From: Pseudomonadota bacterium | GTDB lineage: Bacteria; Desulfobacterota; Desulfobulbia; Desulfobulbales; DAOVYS01 | Assembly: GCA_030635485.1 (NCBI GenBank) | Contig: DAOVYS010000015.1 | Span: forward strand, 1-20,802 | Length of the DNA stretch: 20,802 bases | Reading direction: 5' to 3' | Shown here: piece by piece, positions 7,041 to 14,507 of the stretch | Numbering within the stretch: position 1 is the first letter of the stretch | Layout: each line of letters starts with the position of its first letter | Notes under the pieces: model-generated | Told to the model about the DNA's origin: nothing | The model's database searches: none | Seen by the model: only the letters and a program-made list of their open reading frames with translations | Position numbers and translations under genes: made by a program

Positions 7041-7981
7041 AGCAGGTCCTTGAACGTGCAAAGGAGGAAGTCGCCAAGGTCATCATAGGCCAGGGCCGCG
7101 TGGTCGAGGAATCGCTTATTGCGATTTTTACAGGCGGTCATGCCCTTATAGAGGGCGTGCCGGGTGTTGCCAAGACCCTGCTCGTCAGAACGCTCGCCCA
7201 TGTCTTGGGATGCGAATTTTCGAGGATCCAGTTTACGCCCGATCTGATGCCCACGGATATAACGGGCACGCATGTCTTTGATCTGCAGAAGAGCCGGTTC
7301 ACCCTGGTCAAGGGGCCGGTCTTTACCACGTTTCTGCTGGCGGACGAGATCAACCGTGCGCCGGCCAAGACACAGTCCGCTCTGCTTCAGGCCATGCAGG
7401 AACGGATGGTCACGATTGACCGGACGACCCATACCCTGAACCCGAACTTTACGGTTTTTGCAACGCAGAATCCGATTGAATATGAAGGCACATATCCACT
7501 TCCCGAAGCCCAGAAAGACCGGTTCATGCTCAAGGTCAGGATGGACCTGCCTGAAAGGGACGAGGAGGTGGCGCTTGCCGAACGGACCCTGGGCGAGAAC
7601 GCCCCTGAGGCCGTACTTGCCGGCGGTTTGGTAAAGCCTGTGGTGACAGTGGAATCCCTGGCGGAATTGAGGCGGTGTCTGCACGGGATTCATGTGAGGG
7701 AGGAAATTGTCGGATATGTGGTTGCGATAGTCCGGGGAACGCGTGAACACAGGAGTGTACTGGTCGGGGCCGGTCCGCGCGCGACCCAGGCCCTCCTTCT
7801 TTCCGGCAGGGCTCTGGCAGCGATACAGGGGCGGGATTTCGTCACTCCGGACGACATCAAGTCCATGGCGGATTCCGTGCTTGGGCATCGTCTGATTCTA
7901 CGGCCCGAATATGAGATCGAAGGGTTGACCATCATGGAAGTGATCAGGGAAATCCTGCAGGATGTGGCAGTGCCGCGATGA
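7016..7981 (+). CDS. MoxR-family AAA+ ATPase
   Basis: A 321-residue AAA+ ATPase. Walker A is GVPGVAKT (residues 47-54), Walker B LLADE (107-111), and the family signature ATQNPIEYEGTYPLPEAQKD follows (149-168), with a C-terminal lid domain. The start is ATG 7016, preceded by GGAAAGGG; an upstream in-frame start at 6986 would extend further into the previous gene and lacks a better site. MoxR proteins act as chaperone-like ATPases that help assemble or activate partner complexes, and pair with DUF58 proteins, as here (4-nt ATGA overlap with the next gene). All key motifs look intact. The specific client is not known. Confidence 0.95.
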   Translation: MENKTEVLKQVLERAKEEVAKVIIGQGRVVEESLIAIFTGGHALIEGVPGVAKTLLVRTLAHVLGCEFSRIQFTPDLMPTDITGTHVFDLQKSRFTLVKGPVFTTFLLADEINRAPAKTQSALLQAMQERMVTIDRTTHTLNPNFTVFATQNPIEYEGTYPLPEAQKDRFMLKVRMDLPERDEEVALAERTLGENAPEAVLAGGLVKPVVTVESLAELRRCLHGIHVREEIVGYVVAIVRGTREHRSVLVGAGPRATQALLLSGRALAAIQGRDFVTPDDIKSMADSVLGHRLILRPEYEIEGLTIMEVIREILQDVAVPR

Positions 7982-9342
7982 TTGTTCCAAAGTTAAGACT
8001 CATTTTCTGGACCCTGATGGTCTTTCTGCCTCTGTCTACCCTGGCTGCTGTGGGTTTTTCAACTGCAGTGTTCTATGCGGGAGTGGTTGCGGCGTTTTTT
8101 GTGGCCGCGTTCGTGGATGCGGTTATGGGATTCAGGCGTCTGGATGGAATCAGTGTGGAGCTTCCTGAAGTTGTCCGCCTTTCAAAAGGCAGGCAAGGCG
8201 GGATCCGGCTTCGCGTGAACAACGAGAGGATGAATGTGAGGAGGATCCGGTTCGGTCTGCTGTTTCCAGGAGCGATCCGCTCGACAGACCCGAATCTGAC
8301 AGCCGAACTGCCTGGGGAAAGCCGGTCCTCGTCTCTCATATGGCCCTGCACACCGTTGAAGCAGGGCCGGTTTACGATTGAGAGCTGCTTTTTTGAGATC
8401 GCTTCGCCGCTTGATTTCTGGGCTGTCAGGGCAAACCAGCCAGTGCAGGCGGATATCCGTGTCTATCCGAATCTGCTTTCTGAGCGAAAGAGTCTGGCCG
8501 CCCTGTTTCTGCATCATGGCCCAGGGATTCACAGGCATCGGCAGATAGGCAAGGGCCGGGATTTTGAAAAATTAAGAGAATATGTGGTTGGAGACAGTTT
8601 TGAGGACATTCACTGGAAGGCCACTGCAAGGAGGAGACATCCGGTCACAAAGGTCTTTCAGATCGAGCGCACCCAGCAGGTCTATATCATCCTTGACGGT
8701 TCGCGGCTGAGCGGCCGGCAATCGGATACCACGGGTGAAAGCCGCAGGGAAACGGACATTGCTATCGGGACCTCGAACACTGTCATGGACAGATTTGTCA
8801 CAGCCTCATTGATTATGGGGCTGGCCGCGGAGCAGCAGGGCGATAAGTTCGGACTTCTGACCTTTAGTGACAGGGTTCGGGGATTTGTCAGGGCAAAAGG
8901 GGGCAGGCAGTATTTCAACGCCTGCCGGGAAATGCTCTACACGCTCGAACCCCAGGCTGTAACTCCCGATTTTGGCGAGCTGTTTTCATATATCGGCCTT
9001 AATATCAGGCAAAGGGCCATGCTGATCTTTCTTACAAATCTCGATGAGCCCGTATTGGCGGAGAGTTTTGTTAAAAACATCGATCTCATATCAAAGCGGC
9101 ACCTGGTTTTGGTCTCCATGATGAAGCCCACGGGCGCAAGGCCGCTTTTTTCTTCTCAGTCCGTGGAATCAGTCAACGATTTATACGAGGATCTGGGCGG
9201 CCATGTCCTCTGGGAGACTCTTTGCGAGATTGAAAAGGTGTTAAAGCGGCGCGGGGTCGGTTTTGCCCTGCTGGACAATGAAAACATGACCACCGAACTC
9301 GTGTCCAGGTATCTTAATGTGAAACAAAGGCAACTTCTGTGA
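7978..9342 (+). CDS. DUF58-domain protein, MoxR partner
   Basis: A 454-residue protein with two N-terminal hydrophobic segments (about residues 8-48), a beta-rich middle region, and the DUF58 signature HWKATARRRHPVTKVFQ near residue 211. The C-terminal half resembles a von Willebrand A fold, with ILDGSR (a D-x-S metal-site start), a mid-region LLTFSD motif and a late IFLTNLD strand. DUF58 proteins are the usual partners of MoxR ATPases. It starts with ATG overlapping the MoxR stop by 4 nt, and its own stop overlaps the next GTG start by 4 nt. Membrane anchoring with the vWA-like part in the cytoplasm is likely. Confidence 0.9.
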   Translation: MIVPKLRLIFWTLMVFLPLSTLAAVGFSTAVFYAGVVAAFFVAAFVDAVMGFRRLDGISVELPEVVRLSKGRQGGIRLRVNNERMNVRRIRFGLLFPGAIRSTDPNLTAELPGESRSSSLIWPCTPLKQGRFTIESCFFEIASPLDFWAVRANQPVQADIRVYPNLLSERKSLAALFLHHGPGIHRHRQIGKGRDFEKLREYVVGDSFEDIHWKATARRRHPVTKVFQIERTQQVYIILDGSRLSGRQSDTTGESRRETDIAIGTSNTVMDRFVTASLIMGLAAEQQGDKFGLLTFSDRVRGFVRAKGGRQYFNACREMLYTLEPQAVTPDFGELFSYIGLNIRQRAMLIFLTNLDEPVLAESFVKNIDLISKRHLVLVSMMKPTGARPLFSSQSVESVNDLYEDLGGHVLWETLCEIEKVLKRRGVGFALLDNENMTTELVSRYLNVKQRQLL

Positions 9343-10334
9343 TCATTGACCTGAAAAAATTCATCGTTACGGAAAGGCAGTACTGGTCCGAGCTGGAGCT
9401 TGTTTTGGACAAACTAGCAAAGGACCCGGAACATAAGGCCGATCTGGAGGCGATCAAGAGGTTCCATTATCTTTATCAGCGTACCTCGGCTGATCTTGGT
9501 AAGATCATGACATTTTCATCGGAACCCGAGATCCGCCGGTATCTCGAATCCCTGGTCGGGAGGGCCTATGGTGAGATTCACGAGACACGCGAAAAGGCTC
9601 ATCGCCTTGCTCCAGGGCGCTGGTTTTTTCATACCTTTCCGCAGACGTTCCGCATGCATGTGCGGGCGTTTTATCTGGTCCTTGTTATCATGGTGGCAGG
9701 ATGCATTTTTGGGGGTCTTGCAATAAGCCTTGATCCCGATTCCAAGGAAGATCTTATGCCTTTTCCGCAACTGCGGGTGGATCCCGAAGAACGGGTGGCC
9801 CGTGAGGAGAGCGTTGATAAAGACCGGTTGCATGGAGGAAAGGCCTCGTTTTCCTCATACTTGATGACCCACAATACAAAGGTCTCCATTTTTGCCATGG
9901 CGCTCGGCATGACCTGGGGGATCGGAACTGCGGTTCTTTTATTCTCTAACGGCGTGATGCTGGGAGCGGTTGTCCTTGATTACATACTGGCAGGCCAGAC
10001 CGAATTTCTTTTTGGCTGGCTGCTGCCCCACGGCGCAGTGGAAATCCCGGCCATCCTGCTTGCCGGTCAGGCAGGCATGGTGCTTGCCGGTGCGCTGATC
10101 GGACGCGGAGGGTCTGTTCCCTTAACGAGGCGGCTCAGGGAGATATCGGGTGATCTGGTAACACTGATCTCCGGAGTTGCGATCATGCTGGTCTGGGCCG
10201 GTTTTATCGAGGCCTTTTTTTCCCAGTATCATGAACCGGTCATCCCGTCTGAGGTCAAGACAGCGGGCGGGTGTGGGATACGGATTCTGCTGACCCTGTT
10301 TCTATGGAAATCCGGCAGGCATAATATGTTATGA
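9339..10334 (+). CDS. SpoIIM-family membrane protein
   Basis: A 331-residue membrane protein of the stage II sporulation protein M family. A polar, helical N-terminal region of about 110 residues contains RFHYLYQRTSADLGK, typical of this family in MoxR/RDD clusters. The remaining part holds five or so hydrophobic segments, including a helix at about 115-132 and the LPHGAVEIPAILLAGQAG block characteristic of SpoIIM. Sporulation is not implied; in non-sporulating bacteria these proteins sit beside RDD and MoxR genes and their role is unknown. The GTG start at 9339 is embedded in the preceding stop (GTGA), with AAAGG upstream; the gene overlaps the following RDD gene by 4 nt. Confidence 0.9.
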   Translation: MIIDLKKFIVTERQYWSELELVLDKLAKDPEHKADLEAIKRFHYLYQRTSADLGKIMTFSSEPEIRRYLESLVGRAYGEIHETREKAHRLAPGRWFFHTFPQTFRMHVRAFYLVLVIMVAGCIFGGLAISLDPDSKEDLMPFPQLRVDPEERVAREESVDKDRLHGGKASFSSYLMTHNTKVSIFAMALGMTWGIGTAVLLFSNGVMLGAVVLDYILAGQTEFLFGWLLPHGAVEIPAILLAGQAGMVLAGALIGRGGSVPLTRRLREISGDLVTLISGVAIMLVWAGFIEAFFSQYHEPVIPSEVKTAGGCGIRILLTLFLWKSGRHNML

Positions 10335-11113
10335 ACCATGAAAAAACCAATATCCTGACTATCAGGACACCCGAGGGTATCCTCTTTTCCCTGAGGCTTT
10401 CAGGGCCGGTCAACCGGTTTCTGGCATGGATTGTCGATCTTGCCGCGATTGTGGCCATCTCCACCATTGTCCGTTCTCTGCTGGGAATATTTGGCCTGAT
10501 AAGCGGGGATTTTGCCATGGCAGCCTCCATATTGGCCTATTTTGTCGTCTCAATAGGTTACTCCATTGTCATGGAATGGCGCTGGCGCGGCCAGACGCTT
10601 GGAAAACGGTTGTTTAATCTGAGGGTGATGGATGAACAGGGGCTGCATCTCAGGTTCAGCCAGATAGTTATCCGCAACCTGCTCAGATTCGTGGACAGCC
10701 TGCCGGCATTTTATCTTGTTGGAGGGCTTTCCTGCCTTATAAGCCGAAGGGCTCAGAGACTCGGGGATGTGGCTGCCAATACGATCGTTGTATGGAATCC
10801 CGCGATTCCGGAACCGGACCTGGATCAAATTTTGACTGACAAGTACAATTCATTCCGCAAATATCCCCACATTGAGGCGCGCCTGCGTCAGCGGGTCTCT
10901 CCTCAGCAGGCCGGGATCGCCCTGCAGGCCCTTTTGCGCCGGGATGAGTTGGACCCTGTGGCGCGGATCGAATTGTTCACCTCTATTGCCTCCCATTTCA
11001 GGAGGATTGTGGAGTTCCCGCAAGAGGCAATCGACGGAATATCCGACGAACAGTATGTGCGAAACATAACAGACGCCCTTTTCCGAACGCAACCAGGTTT
11101 ACTCAAGCGGTGA
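10331..11113 (+). CDS. RDD-family membrane protein
   Basis: A 260-residue protein. The RDD domain occupies about residues 20-160, with R29 and D36 in NRFLAWIVD, GQTLGKRLFNLRVMD in the middle, and a final QRLGDVAANTIVVW. The hydrophilic C-terminal tail (about 100 residues) reads as helical and is not part of RDD. RDD next to SpoIIM is a common pairing. It begins in the stop of the SpoIIM gene (ATGA) and ends 3 nt before the oxidoreductase gene. It is the second RDD protein in this cluster: the first gene (1198) also carries one, so RDD proteins bracket the cluster. Some RDD proteins have been linked to Na+/H+ exchange; that is not evident here. Confidence 0.9.
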   Translation: MNHEKTNILTIRTPEGILFSLRLSGPVNRFLAWIVDLAAIVAISTIVRSLLGIFGLISGDFAMAASILAYFVVSIGYSIVMEWRWRGQTLGKRLFNLRVMDEQGLHLRFSQIVIRNLLRFVDSLPAFYLVGGLSCLISRRAQRLGDVAANTIVVWNPAIPEPDLDQILTDKYNSFRKYPHIEARLRQRVSPQQAGIALQALLRRDELDPVARIELFTSIASHFRRIVEFPQEAIDGISDEQYVRNITDALFRTQPGLLKR

Positions 11114-11116
11114 GTT

Positions 11117-12874
11117 ATGATGCTGAAAACCAATGAAAGACCGGCACGAGATAAAAAATTATCTCAGCTCAAACTCGATAACGGATCTAAAATTGCGGTG
11201 ATCGGCGGTGGACCTGCCGGCAGTTTTTTTAGTTATTCGGCTCTGGATCTGGCGGAACGGCTTGGGATCGACATAGAAATCGATGTTTACGAACGAAAGG
11301 ATTTTTCCCGTTGCGGGCCTGCGGGCTGCAATCATTGCGGGGGCATAATTTCCGAGTCACTTGTGCAGATACTCTCGACCGAGGGTATAAATATTCCGTC
11401 TCATGTGGTTCAGCGCGGCATTGATTCTTATGTCCTGCATATGGATACCGGCAGAGCCGGAATCGATACTCCGCTTCAGGAAAAAAGGATAGCCTCCATG
11501 TACAGGGGAGGAGGTCCCCTTGGGGCAAAGGGGATTACACGGGGTGGTTTTGACGCATATCTTGAAAAACTGATACAGGATAAAGGCGCCAACCTGATAA
11601 AGGAGAGAGTTGTTCAAATAAGCCTTGATGATGGTTACCCCATTGTAAAGACCAAGAGCGGTCTGAAAAAAAAATATGAGCTGATTGCAGGGGCTATCGG
11701 GATTAACGCTCCATCATTACAATTCTTTGACGGACTGGTGCCCGAATTCAGACCGCCTGATGTAACAAGGACATTTATCTGCGAATTTTCGTTGGGCCGT
11801 GACCTTGTGAAGAAGCACTTCGGCGGGTCAATGCATGTCTTTCTTTTGAATCTTCCCAGGCTTGAGTTCGCAGCGCTGATTCCAAAGGACGAATATGTCT
11901 CTCTTGTGCTTCTTGGCGAGGGAATCGACAAGGAGCTTGTGCGTTCTTTTTTGAATACACCCGAAGTAAAGGGGTGTTTCCCGCCCGGCTGGATAGAGTC
12001 GAATACGCCTGCCTGCAAATGTTTTCCAAAGATCAATACGAATGCGGCTATTCAACCTTTTTCCGACAGGATTGTGTTGATCGGTGACTGCTCCGTGACA
12101 AAATTGTATAAAAACGGTATCGGTTCGGCATTTTCAGTTGCCAAGGCGGCCGCAACAACGGCTCTCCTTCACGGAATATCCGCCGATGACTTTGAAAAAC
12201 ATTTTATGCCGGTGTTGAAAGGTATCAATTTTGACAATAATATAGGAAAGATACTGTTTGCATTTACACGCCAGATTCAGAAAAGAGACTTTTTAAAACA
12301 GGGGATTCTGCGCATGGTTTCAAAGGAGCAGCATAAGCCCGGGAAGCGCAGATACATGAGCATGATCCTGTGGGACACCTTTACAGGAAGCGCTCCTTAC
12401 AAGGAGATTGTTATGCGTACGTTAAATCCGATTTTTATATTCAACCTGATCCGGGGAATAGTAGCGGCCGTTTTGTTTAAGAAAGGCGGCAACGGATCGA
12501 AATCGGACTTAAAAAACGCAACCGAATCTCTGGGTAGAATATACATGGATGGCGAAGTAATAGTCAGGCAGGGTGAATTCGGAGACTGTTTTTATGTGAT
12601 CCAGGAAGGAAAGGTTGAAGTGCTTCACGATGAAAACGGGAAGGATGTCAGACTTGCCGTACTGTCCGAGGGCGATTTTTTTGGAGAAATGGCGCTTTTT
12701 GAACGGGAAGTTCGTTCCTGCACCGTCAGTGCGCTTGGAGGCGGATCGCGGGTGTTGACCATTGACAAGAAAACACTTCTGCGCCGGATACAGGAGGACC
12801 CTTCACTCGCCTTCCGTCTCCTTGAAAAAATGTCATCACGGATCCGCACCATGAATGAGCAGTTAAAATTATAA
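11117..12874 (+). CDS. FAD-dependent oxidoreductase fused to a cyclic-nucleotide-binding domain
   Basis: A 585-residue protein in two parts. Residues about 28-420 form a geranylgeranyl-reductase-like flavoprotein: the dinucleotide-binding VIGGGPAG (near 30-37), a Cys-rich stretch CGPAGCNHCGG near 73-83, and the late FAD-contact block DRIVLIGDCS near 317-326. A hydrophobic segment near 435-454 could touch the membrane. Residues about 472-585 are a cNMP-binding domain with GEFGDCFYVIQEGKVEV and the phosphate-binding cassette FFGEMALFEREVRSCTV. The reductase class reduces isoprenoid double bonds or related substrates; the fused domain suggests allosteric control by cAMP or cGMP, or a degenerate structural role. 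It lies 3 nt after the RDD gene on the same strand and may be part of that transcript. The ribosome site is weak (GCGGTGAG). Confidence 0.85.
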   Translation: MMLKTNERPARDKKLSQLKLDNGSKIAVIGGGPAGSFFSYSALDLAERLGIDIEIDVYERKDFSRCGPAGCNHCGGIISESLVQILSTEGINIPSHVVQRGIDSYVLHMDTGRAGIDTPLQEKRIASMYRGGGPLGAKGITRGGFDAYLEKLIQDKGANLIKERVVQISLDDGYPIVKTKSGLKKKYELIAGAIGINAPSLQFFDGLVPEFRPPDVTRTFICEFSLGRDLVKKHFGGSMHVFLLNLPRLEFAALIPKDEYVSLVLLGEGIDKELVRSFLNTPEVKGCFPPGWIESNTPACKCFPKINTNAAIQPFSDRIVLIGDCSVTKLYKNGIGSAFSVAKAAATTALLHGISADDFEKHFMPVLKGINFDNNIGKILFAFTRQIQKRDFLKQGILRMVSKEQHKPGKRRYMSMILWDTFTGSAPYKEIVMRTLNPIFIFNLIRGIVAAVLFKKGGNGSKSDLKNATESLGRIYMDGEVIVRQGEFGDCFYVIQEGKVEVLHDENGKDVRLAVLSEGDFFGEMALFEREVRSCTVSALGGGSRVLTIDKKTLLRRIQEDPSLAFRLLEKMSSRIRTMNEQLKL

Positions 12875-12879
12875 CCAAT

Positions 12880-12952
12880 GATGGCGTCGCAGTATATCGA
12901 ACTTTTTATTTAGCCATCTAATTCGGTACGATGGACTTTTTACGAGTCCATC
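12880..12952 (-). mobile_element. MITE-like element, short form (73 bp)
   Basis: Begins GATGGCGTCG and ends TCCATC, with ends forming inverted repeats (GATGG..TCG). It is flanked by a perfect 6-bp direct duplication, ACCAAT at 12874-12879 and 12953-12958. Its reverse complement matches the longer element at 17989-18139: 12892-12918 corresponds to 18012-18038 at 25 of 27 positions. Relative to that copy it lacks 18039-18103 and 18112-18135. The right end is also an 8-bp hairpin (GATGGACT/AGTCCATC, 12930-12952). It starts right after the stop codon of the oxidoreductase gene. No transposase is present. Confidence 0.75.
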
Positions 12953-12973
12953 ACCAATAACTATTGAACCAAC

Positions 12974-14389
12974 ATGAAAATTCTTGTTACCGGCGCTACC
13001 GGTTATATAGGCGGAAGGCTTGTTCCGCTTCTGCTTGATCATGATTATGATGTCCGCGTACTGGTGCGTGATGCAAACAGGATCTCAGGCCGTGACTGGG
13101 TAAAACAGGTTGAAGTCGTGACAGGAGACCTGACAGATCTTGACACGCTTCGGCCCGCCCTGAAGGATATCGATATTGCCTTTTATCTTGTGCATTCAAT
13201 GAATGCGGGTACGGATCATGTCAGGCAGGATCGGCTTTCCGCGGAAAATTTTGTTCAGGCGGGAGGAGATCTGAAGCACGTCATATATGTGGGCGGGCTT
13301 ATCCCGAAAACGGAAAAAATATCCGATCATTTAAAAAGCAGGGCCGAGGTTGGGGAAATCCTGCGGTCAAAGCTGCCTGTGACTGAATTTCGCGCCGGTC
13401 CGATTATCGGATCAGGCTCCGTGTCCTTTGAAATTGTACGTTATTTGACCCAGCGTCTCCCAATAATGGCGGTCCCTGCCTGGATACAAAGACATACCCA
13501 GGCAATCGCGATCAGCGATGTTCTTCAATATCTTCTGCTCTCAATAGAGCGGGGGCCTCTTGGTATCATTGACATCGGATCAGACCTGACCACTTTTAAG
13601 AAAATGATATATGTTTATGCGGACCTGCGCGGGATTATGAAAAGATTGCTTATCCATACGCCCTCCATGCTTCCGCCGAAACCGGTCTCAATGGTGATCG
13701 GGCTAATCACATCGATTCCACATACCATGATAGTCCCGCTTGTTGAAAGCTGTATGGAATCCGTTACAGCCAACACAGGCAAGGCGGAGAAATATTTCCC
13801 GGAAATCAAACCGATTTCATATCGTCATGCGGTAGAGCAGGCGCTTGACAGGATTGAGCAGGAAACCGTACCTACCAGATGGAGCGGCGCGCTTGGGAAG
13901 CTGCCGGCATATGAACTGACAGACCGCGAAGGTCTGATCCGGGAAGTCAGGACCCTGCATGTTGATTGCAACCAGGAGGAAGTTTTTGAAAGTTTCAGCA
14001 GTATCGGCGGAGACCGGGGTTGGCTTGTATTGACATGGGCCTGGAAACTGCGCGGATTAATGGATCAGCTGGTCGGCGGCCCCGGGCTGCGCCGCGGACG
14101 GCGTCATCCAAAGGAAATTCTCCCAGGTGAAGCCCTTGACTTCTGGCGGGTTGAAGCGGTTGAACCGCCGCGCCTGTTCAGGCTGCGCGCGGAGATGAAA
14201 GTCCCGGGCCGGGCATGGCTGCAGTGGGAAGTTATACCCGAAGGGGCGGGCACACGTCTGATACAGACGGCAATGTTTGCACCAAAGGGACTATGGGGGA
14301 CGTTGTACTGGTACAGCTGCTACCCGATTCACAAATTTCTATTCAGCGACCTGATAGATGCAATAGCCTCTGATGCCGGGAAGATCTGA
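12974..14389 (+). CDS. SDR-family NAD(P)-binding protein with DUF2867 domain
   Basis: A 471-residue protein. The N-terminal half is an atypical short-chain dehydrogenase fold: GATGYIGG (residues 7-14) binds the cofactor, DLTD lies at strand 3-4 and YLVHSM near residue 70 resembles NmrA/SDR_a5-type members. The classical Tyr-x3-Lys pair is not evident, so catalysis by the usual SDR mechanism is uncertain. From about residue 315 to the end is a DUF2867 (SRPBCC-like) domain with WAWKLRGLMDQLVGGPGLRRG and a final GLWGTLYWYSCYPIHKFLF. This SDR-DUF2867 fusion is a recurrent bacterial family of unknown substrate. No clear Shine-Dalgarno precedes the ATG at 12974. It is separated from the upstream gene by a mobile element and converges with the phosphatase gene. 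Confidence 0.85.
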   Translation: MKILVTGATGYIGGRLVPLLLDHDYDVRVLVRDANRISGRDWVKQVEVVTGDLTDLDTLRPALKDIDIAFYLVHSMNAGTDHVRQDRLSAENFVQAGGDLKHVIYVGGLIPKTEKISDHLKSRAEVGEILRSKLPVTEFRAGPIIGSGSVSFEIVRYLTQRLPIMAVPAWIQRHTQAIAISDVLQYLLLSIERGPLGIIDIGSDLTTFKKMIYVYADLRGIMKRLLIHTPSMLPPKPVSMVIGLITSIPHTMIVPLVESCMESVTANTGKAEKYFPEIKPISYRHAVEQALDRIEQETVPTRWSGALGKLPAYELTDREGLIREVRTLHVDCNQEEVFESFSSIGGDRGWLVLTWAWKLRGLMDQLVGGPGLRRGRRHPKEILPGEALDFWRVEAVEPPRLFRLRAEMKVPGRAWLQWEVIPEGAGTRLIQTAMFAPKGLWGTLYWYSCYPIHKFLFSDLIDAIASDAGKI

Positions 14390-14404
14390 ATAGAGCTGTC
14401 TGTC

Positions 14405-14423
14405 CAGAAATGTAACATTTCTG
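14405..14423. terminator. Short palindrome between convergent genes
   Basis: CAGAAATG and CATTTCTG (8-bp arms) around TAA, 15 nt after the SDR stop. It is symmetrical and lies between convergent genes, where a bidirectional terminator is expected, but neither strand carries a U-run after it, so the terminator role is weak. Confidence 0.3.
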
Positions 14424-14429
14424 TACGGA

Positions 14430-14507
14430 GGGGTCAGGGGTCTGGGAGGGTAACTGATTGATTTTTTTGTTGTTTTTGCTGACCACTGATCCCTGATCCC
14501 TGACCCC
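14430..14507. repeat. Inverted repeat with TGATCCC tandem units overlapping a CDS end
   Basis: GGGGTCAGGG (14430-14439) and CCCTGACCCC (14498-14507) are perfect inverted arms, and the right arm contains TGATCCC, TGATCCC, TGACCCC in tandem (14487-14507). The segment encodes the last 25 or so residues of the minus-strand phosphatase, after its domain naturally ends at IAMMMIRYN. It looks like an intergenic repeat that was read through into the gene, giving a Gln- and Gly-rich tail. Confidence 0.6.

Noticed and set aside
7037..7888. 283-codon minus-strand open frame opposite the MoxR gene
   Set aside because: A shadow of the MoxR frame: no family pattern, whereas the plus strand has intact Walker motifs.
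9339..10334. Sporulation function for the SpoIIM homologue
   Set aside because: The family is widespread beside MoxR and RDD genes in non-sporulating bacteria and nothing else here suggests sporulation.
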